From assembly GCA_965227455.1 (NCBI GenBank), contig OZ245752.1:1488001-1552000 (forward strand): a stretch of 64,000 nucleotides of DNA, in the 5' to 3' direction. Positions 34,795-43,281 of this stretch are shown piece by piece. Under the pieces are notes generated by a model. It was not told the DNA's origin. It did not search any database and saw only the letters and a program-made list of their open reading frames with translations. The DNA is from JABDIP01 sp965227455. GTDB taxonomy: Bacteria > Pseudomonadota > Alphaproteobacteria > DSM-16000 > Inquilinaceae. The translations under genes and the position numbers were made by a program. Position 1 is the stretch's first letter, and every line of letters begins with the position of its first letter.

Positions 34795-35214
34795 GCGGGA
34801 TCTCCCAGTCTGACGGGCCGGCAAGAGCCTCTCTCTCGCCGTCCGAACCCGTCACCGAGATGCGGTGCTTCTCTCACTCTCCCGCTTGGCTATGACTGGG
34901 GTGCGTGCCCCAGATGCTTGTTGGAAAAGAGCGGCTAGCGCTGAGCAGTGACAATGGGTGATCAATGGATCGCTATCTTCGACGGTACTGACTGGCAGCG
35001 CCCGTCCCGGAGGAGTCTTCGAAAAAATGTTTGGCCGGCATATTCGCATCTGAACTCCAAGGCGGGCTTCAGCGCGCAAAGCGGCGCAAAGAATTTTTGC
35101 ACCTTGTTAGTCATTGAACAGTCACCGAATATTTGATCGCAGTCGCCCCATTTCGGACGTCTTGGCCGCATCAGCAAATTCCCAAGGCGCTCCTCGGCTA
35201 AAATTTGATCGCGG
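34795..35214. promoter_or_regulatory. parB leader with shared motif copy 4, and gap to Hachiman
   Basis: The shared motif lies at 34825-34883 on the minus strand: GGGAGAGTGAGAGAAGC, then GGTGACGGGTTCGG, then GGCGAGAGAGAGGCTC. The rest, to the end of hamB, is a lower-GC spacer with no credible gene. It probably marks the join between backbone and the defence cargo. Confidence 0.6.
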
Positions 35215-38200
35215 CTAGCTTCCAAGCTCATTCGCCACAACCCTAAAGTATGTTGGGTACGCGGCAAGGATTGCGTTAACCTCAGCTGGGTTGTTCCGGC
35301 ACACCGCTCGAACACCGCCGCGTTCCCGCACCTCCGGCCATGGTGCGGCAAGCGCCGACGCGACGACACGATCAGCGAAGCCGGCTTCTAGGAAAGCGAG
35401 TGCGGCAAGATCAGTAAGGCCGTTCTTCACTTGCCGCTGGAGCACTGCGAGCGCACTCTGCACCCGTGGGTCAAGCGGCTCGGCCAGGTCGGCAAGCGTG
35501 GCGATCACCATCGCAACATTATAGCCAAAGCCGTTCTCGCAGAGAGCTACGGCATCTTCGACTCTTGCGTTGTGGCCACTTACGCGAACATCCCGATTTA
35601 GCAGGAGCGTTTGGATCGAGGCATAGGAGTGCCCAGCCACCCATTCGGCCAATGCGAGCGGGAGCACGTTAGGATCAGAGAGAGCGCGGAAGGAACCAGC
35701 ATTCGTGTGCTGCAGCACCGTTTCCGAAACCGCATCGAGCAGCCGATCCTCGGTGACTGCAAGACCCAGAGCCTCAATATTATCGGTGAGCCACGCCTGA
35801 AGTTCAGCGACTGCGGCGGGAGGCAAGGGCGAGCGGCGGATGAGAAGACGTTGCGGTTCATCAGTCCGCTCCACAACGGTCCGCGCAATACGTCCAAACA
35901 AGTCCACCAGTTGCTCGCGGGTGAGCGCGTCGGCGAGATGATAGGCGAGCGTATTGGCGGCCAGTTCGGCGACGCGGGCGGCAACGTCCTCGCCTTCCTC
36001 GAACGTCATGTTCGAAACCAAGAATGTAGCGATGCTCTGAACCGCGCGGGCGCGGTCCTCTAGGAACTTGCGGAATTCATTGGTGCTAATATTGGGTTCG
36101 ATAGCCAAAGCTTCAGCGACTACCGCCTCAATTTGGTCGCGATCAGCAAACGCGAGGTCGAGCCAATGCGGGAGCATCGGCTGAACTATCGGCGGCGCTC
36201 CTGTCTGGCGCTGCTCGTAATCATCAAAGACTGCAAGGATGCTGCTCTTGCTAGGCTCGGACTTGCTGGCGTCGAGCAAGTCCTTAGCTTCCATCCACCG
36301 CCATCGCTGCCGGAAATCTCGACGCTGGTCGTAGACCCTCGGCGTAGAAAAAATGATGCTTCCCTCGGTGTGCATACCGGCACGACCGGCGCGGCCCATA
36401 AGATTGTGGAAGTCGCGCACAAGGATCTTTTCGCGGCCCTGGCGGGTCGAAGTAACGATGAGGTATCTAAGTGGGAAGTTGACGCCCTGTGCCAATGTCG
36501 AGGTGCATATGACGAACTTAGCCAGGTCTTCCTTCATTGCATGTTCGATCGACAACCTGAGACCAGGCGGAGTGTCAGCGTGGTGTGCGAATATGCCGAG
36601 TGCCGCGGCCCGCGTAGCGCTGGCCTGAGCGCCCAAATGAACCTCCGATAGATTGCGGATCCTCTCCAGCTCGGCGGCATTCGAGACGTCCACCGGTCGG
36701 GTATATGGGACGCCACGATCGAAAATATCGACGACGCGGCGGCACAACTTGGCGGCGCTGTCCTTGCGACCGCAGAAGATTGCTACACTTCCGTTCGCCA
36801 CGACATGGAGGCCAAGAAACAGACCGACATCGCCGCCATTCGTCTTTTCAGGAAATCGCCGCTGCTTTTTTTCACGACCCCGAAGAGGCAGGGCAATGTC
36901 GGAGATGATGCGCGGTACCCAGAACTCGGATTCGTCAGGGTCGGCCGGGCTGACATATTCGAGCCGTCCGCGTGCCGCCTGCCAGCTGGCAAAGGCGATG
37001 CTCTTGGCAGTTGGCATCAGTCCCTCACCGCCGATCACAGCCTGTGGGTCACCTATCAGCCAGGCGGATATGTCGGCAGCATTGCCGATGACAGCCGAGA
37101 TGAGCACGATTTGGGTCTCAGGCGCGAGCTTCATCTTGAGCGAGGTGAGGAGCAACTCGTAGGTTGGCCCCCGCGCCATGCCGTCGAACTGATGGCCTTC
37201 GTCATAGATCACAAGCCCAATGCGTTCGGCGAGCTCGGGCGCGCGGCGTAGCATGTAGAGCAGTTTTTCTGGCGTAACGATAAGGACGGTGTTGTTCGCA
37301 AAAATCGTCACCAGGTCGAGGTCGAATTGATAAGAGTCTGAGGCCTCGTCGAGGCTAACGGGCTCGCCCGCGAAGGCGACTGACAGATCGCCACGTATAT
37401 CGTGGCAGAGCGAGCGATAAGGTGCGACGATGACTGCGAGTGATGCGCGGTTGGCCAGGAAGGCCGAGCGAATGATCAGTTCTGTTGCGCGGGTCTTACC
37501 GGCGCTCGTTGGCATCTGGACGACTGCGGACCGGCCGCGCAACAGGCCGGCAGCTGCGATCCGCTGTTGGGCAGGCCAAAGCTCGACCGGAAAGTGCGGC
37601 TTGGAAATTGCCGCTCGCCACGCGTTTGCATCAAGGTCGGAATTGGCCGGCAATAGCGTGCGAGAGGCATTACGTAACTTGCTTAAGCAAATAGCGGTGA
37701 CGAGATCGGCATATAGTAGCTCGCGTGGCGACCCGTTTAAATAAGCCTCCGACCGCAGTGCTTTACACGCTTCGCGAACAGCATTTGCGTCGCTTTCGAA
37801 CCGCACATAGCCATCCAAAGCCGTCAGGATCGCAGCGGTGTGATCAGAATGCGCATGCTCACCGTCAATCGGTGCGAAGGTATTGGCGAGGATCGCGTAG
37901 ACTAGACGCCCGAGGCCACCGGCAAGCTCTAGCTGGGGAGCATCCATGTGCCGGATGATGACAGCGGAGCTGCCGACATTGCCGACAAGGTAGTAGGCGG
38001 AAGCGCACAATAGCGAGAATTCGGTGGTAATCGTGTCATCGAGTCGGGCATTCAGGAACGCGTCGAAGAAGGTTGAGGCAAACCGAAGCCCATCGATTGG
38101 CAATGGGCCCATCTCGCCCCAACCGCGCGGGATCGGCAGCTCGTTAGGTGGAGCGACATCTGCCTCGGGCATATCTGCAATTGCTGCAGCGACATCACCC

Positions 38201-38343
38201 AGCAGACCGATCGCAAGCGCGAACAGAATTTCTGGACTCCGCGGTAGCGCAATGAAATCCTCCGGCGCGACTCGGAATTCGTGCATCTTTGCGGTTGCAC
38301 GAGTGGTCGATAGGATGTTGACGGCGTTGTCGTCAGGCCTCAT
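35215..38343 (-). CDS. hamB: HamB, Hachiman superfamily 2 helicase
   Basis: HamB is the helicase of the Hachiman anti-phage system. This 1042-residue protein has an N-terminal region of about 250 residues. A DEAD/DEAH core follows with Walker A MPTSAGKT (278-284), DEGH (381-384), motif III as SAVIGN, and the second RecA domain with STLAQGVNFPLRYLIV and RDFHNLMGRAGRAG. The C-terminal region is helical. The start is the Met 5 codons into the longest frame, preceded by GAGAGA and overlapping the hamA stop by 11 bases. Gene order hamA-hamB and protein sizes fit known systems, in which helicase sensing of damaged DNA releases the nuclease. Confidence 0.9.
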   Translation of the reverse strand: MRPDDNAVNILSTTRATAKMHEFRVAPEDFIALPRSPEILFALAIGLLGDVAAAIADMPEADVAPPNELPIPRGWGEMGPLPIDGLRFASTFFDAFLNARLDDTITTEFSLLCASAYYLVGNVGSSAVIIRHMDAPQLELAGGLGRLVYAILANTFAPIDGEHAHSDHTAAILTALDGYVRFESDANAVREACKALRSEAYLNGSPRELLYADLVTAICLSKLRNASRTLLPANSDLDANAWRAAISKPHFPVELWPAQQRIAAAGLLRGRSAVVQMPTSAGKTRATELIIRSAFLANRASLAVIVAPYRSLCHDIRGDLSVAFAGEPVSLDEASDSYQFDLDLVTIFANNTVLIVTPEKLLYMLRRAPELAERIGLVIYDEGHQFDGMARGPTYELLLTSLKMKLAPETQIVLISAVIGNAADISAWLIGDPQAVIGGEGLMPTAKSIAFASWQAARGRLEYVSPADPDESEFWVPRIISDIALPLRGREKKQRRFPEKTNGGDVGLFLGLHVVANGSVAIFCGRKDSAAKLCRRVVDIFDRGVPYTRPVDVSNAAELERIRNLSEVHLGAQASATRAAALGIFAHHADTPPGLRLSIEHAMKEDLAKFVICTSTLAQGVNFPLRYLIVTSTRQGREKILVRDFHNLMGRAGRAGMHTEGSIIFSTPRVYDQRRDFRQRWRWMEAKDLLDASKSEPSKSSILAVFDDYEQRQTGAPPIVQPMLPHWLDLAFADRDQIEAVVAEALAIEPNISTNEFRKFLEDRARAVQSIATFLVSNMTFEEGEDVAARVAELAANTLAYHLADALTREQLVDLFGRIARTVVERTDEPQRLLIRRSPLPPAAVAELQAWLTDNIEALGLAVTEDRLLDAVSETVLQHTNAGSFRALSDPNVLPLALAEWVAGHSYASIQTLLLNRDVRVSGHNARVEDAVALCENGFGYNVAMVIATLADLAEPLDPRVQSALAVLQRQVKNGLTDLAALAFLEAGFADRVVASALAAPWPEVRERGGVRAVCRNNPAEVNAILAAYPTYFRVVANELGS

Positions 38344-39151
38344 CTGCCGCTCTCTCATAAAGGGCGTGAACCAGAGTCATGAGCGATGGGCCCCGGATGA
38401 CAATGAACCGCAAGCTGCCGGCGTTGGGATGCTCGGAGGCATTAGCTGTGGTTAGGTCCGTCTCGGCAAACACGTCATCGTCGAGGATCGCGGCAGCGCC
38501 GTTGATCCGCCTGAACGGTCGGGCGGCTTCGTTTTGGAACCGCTTAACCTTTTCGGCCTGGTCGCCTTGCCCGCGCACCAGCATGCGCTGCTTCATCGCG
38601 TTGAGCGTCATCGCCTCGCGCAAATGGTCCTTAATCGAATCCGCGATCGCATCCTGCAGGCGGTTCGCCTTTGTCTGGGTCATGCCTGACTTGGATTCGT
38701 AAATGAAGAGCTCGTCATCCGGATGATGGGCCGCATCAGTCGCAAACTTGAAACCGATGATGTCGCAACCCTTCGTAGAGTCATTGCGGTTCCAGCGGTC
38801 CTGGTAGCGCAGCGTTCGGGGGCTCCAATAGCCGAGAAGATATTGAATATAGTCGGCCACTAGAATTTCACCGAAATCGCCCGAACGCAGGCTCGGCCCC
38901 GGTGCCTGAGATGCATCCGGGAATAGTATGCCCCGCAAATAGTCGGCGTTGCTTAGCCCGGTACCATCGACCATGGCGGGCAGATCTTCGTCGCTTATGT
39001 AGTGTTGGCGGAAATGACTAGCCCAAGCCGACAGGACTTCCTCGTCCTCTTCGGGCGCGAGCACCCAGATCTCGATCTCGCGCCCGCATGCGGTAGTCTG
39101 TCGCTCTCCGGTGTCGTGTAGCCATGAGACATGTGGTGGAATGCCGCCCAC
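38333..39151 (-). CDS. hamA: HamA, Hachiman DUF1837 nuclease
   Basis: HamA is the effector nuclease of Hachiman, a PD-(D/E)xK-type enzyme of the DUF1837 family. The 272-residue protein shows the expected active site: Glu95 in RSGDFGEILVADYI, Asp130 in STKGCDIIGFK, and Glu152-x-Lys154 in LFIYESKSGMTQTKA. All catalytic positions are present, so it should be active when freed from HamB. It directly precedes and overlaps hamB on the minus strand. GC looks lower than in the ICE backbone. A shorter start at a later Met cannot be excluded. Confidence 0.9.
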   Translation of the reverse strand: MGGIPPHVSWLHDTGERQTTACGREIEIWVLAPEEDEEVLSAWASHFRQHYISDEDLPAMVDGTGLSNADYLRGILFPDASQAPGPSLRSGDFGEILVADYIQYLLGYWSPRTLRYQDRWNRNDSTKGCDIIGFKFATDAAHHPDDELFIYESKSGMTQTKANRLQDAIADSIKDHLREAMTLNAMKQRMLVRGQGDQAEKVKRFQNEAARPFRRINGAAAILDDDVFAETDLTTANASEHPNAGSLRFIVIRGPSLMTLVHALYERAADEA

Positions 39152-39662
39152 GTCTTCTGCCCTTGACTCGAAATGAACTACTCAGTGCGTTCGCACAATT
39201 GGCTTAACTTTTTGCAGACAAAGCAATTTGCAGCAACGGTGGCAGTCCGCCAGTTCGGTTCAACGAGAATCGTACGCATGAAGGTTCAGTGTTATCATAT
39301 CTGAGCCATCCAAGCGGCAGTAGTATTTGACCGCCTGCGACCCGTCGCAGAATTCGAACGTGCATGCTCCTGACAAAGGCTTCGGGCCAGTCTTCGCCGT
39401 TCCTGCGGGGAATCTCAATCGTCCGCTTTCTGAGCTGAAACCGGTCTTCCATGCAGCCGGCCCAAACAGCCGTTTTCGACCGGAGACAGCCATTGCCCCC
39501 GGGCTCGATCGAATGACCGATGCGCGCCATAGCTTGCTGATGGGAGCGAGGCTTAATGAGATCCGGTGAGCGCCGGGATTCATTAAAGGCGGAAGCAATG
39601 GTGTGGCATACCCGCACAATCTGGCCTCGCAGCCAGGCGACGCGGGCATTTCCAGCATGGTT
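39152..39662. other. stretch between hamA and the sigma/anti-sigma genes, with one doubtful frame
   Basis: About 510 bases. One minus-strand frame (39260-39658, 132 codons) starts 5 bases after the anti-sigma stop and ends in a plausible ACTFEFCDGSQAVKYYCRLD segment, but its N-terminal half looks random and a second overlapping frame competes. I do not call either as a gene. The hamA promoter should lie in the AT-richer part near 39180-39230. Confidence 0.35.
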
Positions 39663-40406
39663 TCAAGTTTCCGGCGGTCCTTTCAGGTTCAAGCACGGTC
39701 CGGAGTAGAGAATCGGACCGACAGGCGCCTCAGCCGCGGCGCCCAATGGCTCCAGGCTGACGATTAGCGATTCCGCGGTCTTGATGTGCTGCCAGCCCTC
39801 GTCGCTCAGAGGCTCCAGAAACGCCGCCCCGCCGGCGATCGTGGTGAGCGGGCGAACGGTGCCGCTATCTCGTTCGACCGCCCAGAGGCGCAGCGTGCCG
39901 TCGGCTGGGATCGCCAGGCTTTCCGTTGGCTCCACGACCAGTCGGAAAGGGTCTTTGAAGGCCGTCACGACGACCGCCGGGATCTCGGCGTCACTCTGGA
40001 GCACGGCAACGTAGCTGGGCGCACCGAAAACCTGGACGCGGTCCTCCACATCGGGGGGCCGCGAGGCGAGGTAAAGTGTGGACACCGCCAGCAGAACCGT
40101 GAGAGCAGCCGCGGCAACGCCGAAGGGGCGCCAGAAGCCGAGCCGCGCCCAGAAAGGAAGCTTCGGCCTGGAATGGGCGGAGTCGAGACTTCCCATGAGG
40201 CGTTCGAGGATCCTGAGCGGCGGCTCGACCGCGGGTGTCTCCTCGTCGAGCGGCGTCAGGTCCTGCTGCCAAGCGCCGACACGATCCTGGAGCTCGGGGC
40301 GCGTGCGCATGAGGGCCTCGAGGCGCCGCCGGGCCGGCCCTCGAAGCGCGCCCAGCGCGTACTCGCCGGCGAGGCGGTCCTGCAACTCCGGATCGTCGTA
40401 TCTCAT
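39663..40406 (-). CDS. RskA-like anti-sigma factor, copy A
   Basis: A 247-residue membrane protein starting MRYDDPELQDRLAGEYALGA. An N-terminal sigma-binding domain (about 1 to 80; family pattern LAGEYALGALRGPARRRLEA) is followed by one transmembrane helix at about 100-122 (FGVAAAALTVLLAVSTLYLA). A periplasmic RskA-type domain follows (about 130-245) with YVAVLQSDAEIPAVVV and GTLRLWAVERDSGTVRPL. It should hold the upstream sigma factor inactive until a cell-envelope signal. The ATG overlaps the sigma stop (ATGA). Confidence 0.9.
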   Translation of the reverse strand: MRYDDPELQDRLAGEYALGALRGPARRRLEALMRTRPELQDRVGAWQQDLTPLDEETPAVEPPLRILERLMGSLDSAHSRPKLPFWARLGFWRPFGVAAAALTVLLAVSTLYLASRPPDVEDRVQVFGAPSYVAVLQSDAEIPAVVVTAFKDPFRLVVEPTESLAIPADGTLRLWAVERDSGTVRPLTTIAGGAAFLEPLSDEGWQHIKTAESLIVSLEPLGAAAEAPVGPILYSGPCLNLKGPPET

Positions 40407-40960
40407 GAGCGCAAGCACTCCCGGATGCGGGCGAGGCCGCGACGTGTCCAGGTCTTAACCGTGGCCACCGGGACCTCCAGAGTGCGAGAGAGTTCAGTCG
40501 GGGTGAAACCCTCGCTGTAGATGAGCAGGATCACCTTGCGCTGCCGTTCCGCCAGCCGCTCCATGCAGTCCCGAAGACGGCTCAGACCTTCGCTGATCTC
40601 GGCTTGGTGTGCTGGGTTGTCTCCGCTCAGCCGCGGATCGTTCGCTGCGGTCCACTCAACCTCCGCGACCCGGTAACCCGCTCTGCGGCGAAGATCGAGA
40701 GCCTGGTTGCGCACGACATTGATCATCCAGGTCATGGGCGCTCCCCGGCCCGGGTCGTAGCGGTCCGCGCCGCGCCAAATCTTCAGATAACTGTCCTGCA
40801 AGGCCTCCTCCGCCCAGGGCTCCCGCTTCAATATACGCAGCGCGACGCCATAGAGCTTCGGCGCGGTCGCCCGGTAGAGCGATACGAATGCCGTCTGGTC
40901 GCCTAGGGCGCAGCGCGCGAGCAGGCCTGAGAGCGGGTCCGGAGCCGATCGTTTCGACAT
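40403..40960 (-). CDS. SigK-like ECF sigma factor, copy A
   Basis: A 185-residue ECF sigma factor. Region 2 is at about 20-90 (FVSLYRATAPKLYGVALRIL, EALQDSYLKIWRGADRYDPG, WMINVVRNQALDLRRR) and region 4 at about 125-180 (MERLAERQRKVILLIYSEGF, TPTELSRTLEVPVATVKTWT). The overlapping anti-sigma gene is the expected partner. I start at the Met of MSKRSAPDPL; an upstream Met is possible but lacks support. The GGGA...TTCCC palindrome about 100 bases upstream is shared with copy B. Confidence 0.93.
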   Translation of the reverse strand: MSKRSAPDPLSGLLARCALGDQTAFVSLYRATAPKLYGVALRILKREPWAEEALQDSYLKIWRGADRYDPGRGAPMTWMINVVRNQALDLRRRAGYRVAEVEWTAANDPRLSGDNPAHQAEISEGLSRLRDCMERLAERQRKVILLIYSEGFTPTELSRTLEVPVATVKTWTRRGLARIRECLRS

Positions 40961-41259
40961 GCGTGACAGCCTGCCTACCCGAATTCCCGGCATCGGCAGC
41001 CAAACCGAGTACGCTCAGGCTAAACGGGTAGAAGTGGTCGACTGCGGCAACCGGGAATTATCAACATCCCTTGTCAGATGTCCATTGCCAGCTTCAGAAG
41101 CTCCAGAATTGCGCGACGTCTATCGCGGAATCGGATTCCGCTCGGACCAACCTGCCGACTACGCTACTCGCTAAAGTGCCAGGGCCTGGAGATCGGTAAC
41201 GGCTTTCGGCACGGCGCCGCTATGGTGCGAATGGGTGCAGAGCGGGCGTGGAACGAGTC
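40961..41259. promoter_or_regulatory. upstream region of sigma copy A with shared palindrome
   Basis: Contains, on the minus strand at 41051-41076, TGACAAGGGATGTTGATA followed by ATTCCCGG. The same arrangement CAAGGGA(A)TGTT-n-TTCC is found upstream of copy B at 42657-42680. It is a candidate autoregulated ECF promoter or operator. No gene is seen in the remainder. Confidence 0.5.
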
Positions 41260-42021
41260 TTAGAACTCCGATGGGCCCTTGAGGCTGATCCAGCGACCCG
41301 AATAGAGAATCGGCCCCGTCGGCCCTCCGGATCCATCCGCATCACTCGGGGCAGCCGTTGGCTCACGGCTCACAAACAGTGATGTGGCGGTCTGCATGTG
41401 CCGCGCCTTCCCACCGGTCAGGGCAACTTCGAACGCCGTGCCGCCGGGGAACGTTGCGAGCGAATATGCGGCCTCGCCTCCTCCCTCAATAGCCCAAAGC
41501 TGGAAAACGCCGTCGTCAGGCGTCGTCAGTTCGCTGAGCGGCTCGACGACAATACGAGAGATCCCCAGCCGTGCGGTGACGACGAGGCCTGGTTTGCCGG
41601 TCTCGTCCTGCAGCACCGCGACATAGCCGAGACCGCTTTCGTACCCGAGTCCGATAAGTTCCATCTGATTGGGCTCGCGGGCTAAATGGATCGCCGCCGC
41701 GGCCAGAAGCAGCGCGAGACCGGCGCTGGCCACGCCAAAGATTCGCCAGATGGTGAGTCGTCGTTGGAGCGCCACGTCTGGCATCGCCTGTCCGGGACCG
41801 AGCCACCTGTGGAGGCGCCGGAGAACTCCGGCCGGCGGCTCGACGGGCGCTGTCTCCTCGTCGAGCGGTCCCAGGTAGCTTTGCCACTCGATCACTCGCT
41901 CGCGTATGTCGGGCCTGCCGCGCATGAGCGTCTCGAAGCGGCGCTTCGTCCGAACGGGAAGCGTGCCGAGGACGTATTCGCCGGCGAGCCGGTCTTGAAG
42001 GTCCGGGTCGTCGTATCTCAT
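41260..42021 (-). CDS. RskA-like anti-sigma factor, copy B
   Basis: A 253-residue paralogue of copy A with the same layout. The sigma-binding N-terminus is MRYDDPDLQDRLAGEYVLGT. The membrane helix is at about 95-115 (IFGVASAGLALLLAAAAIHL), and the RskA domain has YVAVLQDETGKPGLVV and GVFQLWAIEGGGEA. Both copies end in PxGPILYSG...LKGPxE, so they arose by duplication. The ATG overlaps the sigma copy B stop (ATGA), the same junction as in copy A. Confidence 0.9.
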   Translation of the reverse strand: MRYDDPDLQDRLAGEYVLGTLPVRTKRRFETLMRGRPDIRERVIEWQSYLGPLDEETAPVEPPAGVLRRLHRWLGPGQAMPDVALQRRLTIWRIFGVASAGLALLLAAAAIHLAREPNQMELIGLGYESGLGYVAVLQDETGKPGLVVTARLGISRIVVEPLSELTTPDDGVFQLWAIEGGGEAAYSLATFPGGTAFEVALTGGKARHMQTATSLFVSREPTAAPSDADGSGGPTGPILYSGRWISLKGPSEF

Positions 42022-42575
42022 GACCGGAGGCACTCCCGCAGGCGGATGAGGCCGCGCCGGACCCAGGTCTTCACGGTCCCGAGGGGGACGTCCAACGATC
42101 GGGCCAACTCCGTCGGGGTGAAGCCCTGGTGGTAGATGAGCAGGATGCAGCAACGCTGCCGGTCCGTGAGCCGCGCCAAGCACTCTTGGAGACGGGCCAA
42201 CTCCCGGCTGACCTCGGCCCGGATCGAGGGGTCGTCGCCGCTCCTACGAAAGTCCGTCTCCGCTTTCCACTCCACTTCCCGTGCGCGGCACTCGGCCTTG
42301 CGCAGCAGGTCGAGCGCCTGGTTGCGGACGATGCAGATCATCCAGGTCATGGGGGAGCCCCTGCCCGGATCGAAGCTGCCAGCGTTCCGCCAGATCTTGA
42401 TGTAGCTCTCCTGCAGCGCCTCCTCGGCCCAGGCTTCCCGCTTCAGCAGCCGGAGCGCGATGCCGTAAAGCTTCGGCGCCGTGGCCCGATAGAGAGAGGT
42501 GAATGCGGCAGGATCGCCGAGGGCGCAGCGCGCAATCAGCGCGGGAAGCAGTTCCGATTCCTGTCGTGGCGACAT
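42018..42575 (-). CDS. SigK-like ECF sigma factor, copy B
   Basis: A 185-residue ECF sigma factor closely similar to copy A: LYRATAPKLYGIALRLLKRE, EEALQESYIKIWRNAGSFDP, MTWMICIVRNQALDLLRK and TPTELARSLDVPLGTVKTWV. The start at MSPRQESELL is fixed by a GGAGG eight bases upstream. Regions 2 and 4 are both complete. With its overlapping anti-sigma gene it forms a second stress-response cassette in tandem with copy A. Confidence 0.93.
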   Translation of the reverse strand: MSPRQESELLPALIARCALGDPAAFTSLYRATAPKLYGIALRLLKREAWAEEALQESYIKIWRNAGSFDPGRGSPMTWMICIVRNQALDLLRKAECRAREVEWKAETDFRRSGDDPSIRAEVSRELARLQECLARLTDRQRCCILLIYHQGFTPTELARSLDVPLGTVKTWVRRGLIRLRECLRS

Positions 42576-42656
42576 CGACCGGCCTCCGAGGCTTGAGCCT
42601 GTGTGGCTCATGCAGCCAACGCTCGCGGCTGCCCGTCTCCGGCCTGCCTGGCCATC

Positions 42657-42680
42657 CTGGAACGGTTAACATTCCCTTGC
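42657..42680 (-). promoter_or_regulatory. palindromic element upstream of sigma copy B
   Basis: On the minus strand the sequence reads GCAAGGGAATGTTAACCG then TTCC, an imperfect palindrome centred on GTTAAC. It aligns base for base over most of its length with the element upstream of copy A, about 85 to 100 bases before each start codon. Confidence 0.55.
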
Positions 42681-42839
42681 ATTTGTAACTAATGCGTTAA
42701 AACGTAGGACAACTGCTCTACTTTAGGAGGATATTCTTTCCGGCCGATGCTCCGGCGCGCTACGAGCAGACTGCACATGGAGGCTACGGCGCCGGGCGGT
42801 TTCGGGCTAATGTGAACGGGGGCGCAGGGAGCGAAAGCC

Positions 42840-43103
42840 ATGGCCAAGCCGGACACCGACCCGCCGATCGCGGACACGGTCCCCTGGTCTGACCGCATGA
42901 CCGAGTACGACGAGCAGCATCTCGTCACTTACCTCCGACTTCTCGATGCGGAGGAGGACGGCGCCGATCCCGCCGAGATGGCCCGCATCATCCTGGGCAT
43001 CGAGCCCAACGACGAGCCCGAGCGCGCCCTGGCGGCGGTCGAGAGCCACCTCGCGCGAGCCCGATGGATGGCCGAACAGGGCTTCCTGGAGCTTCTCGAG
43101 TAG
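42840..43103 (+). CDS. QseM-like small DUF2285 protein
   Basis: An 87-residue helical protein: WSDRMTEYDEQHLVTYLRLL, DPAEMARIILGIEPND and SHLARARWMAEQGFLELLE. The C-terminal 60 residues follow the same pattern as the DUF2285 domain of the next gene (leucine-rich helix, DIAR..LG, SHLxRAR.m.e.G...LL). In ICEMlSymR7A the small DUF2285 protein QseM is an antiactivator that blocks TraR and FseA, so excision stays off. Here it lies directly upstream of the FseA-like gene, on the same strand. Homology is judged by eye and the function is inferred. Confidence 0.7.
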   Translation: MAKPDTDPPIADTVPWSDRMTEYDEQHLVTYLRLLDAEEDGADPAEMARIILGIEPNDEPERALAAVESHLARARWMAEQGFLELLE

Positions 43104-43281
43104 TCCCCGCACCCTTTTCCCGTCCATCCGCATCGCGACGGCCTAGTCGCGGGCCGCGGAATCCCGAACATTCACTGGCCCGGGACCGATCTCATGCCGC
43201 GAGTGAAGCCTCTGACGCACCCTCATACGTAGATATGTCCAGAAAGGTCGGAACCGATGGCAACCTGCGGAGGTTTCAACC

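Noticed and set aside
32677..34938. A 753-codon plus-strand frame opposite parB
   Set aside because: Shadow of parB; the minus strand has the ParB motifs, a ribosome site and a proper terminator.
39260..39658. A 132-codon gene downstream of anti-sigma copy A
   Set aside because: Position after the anti-sigma stop is attractive, but the first half looks random and another frame overlaps. Evidence is too weak to call.
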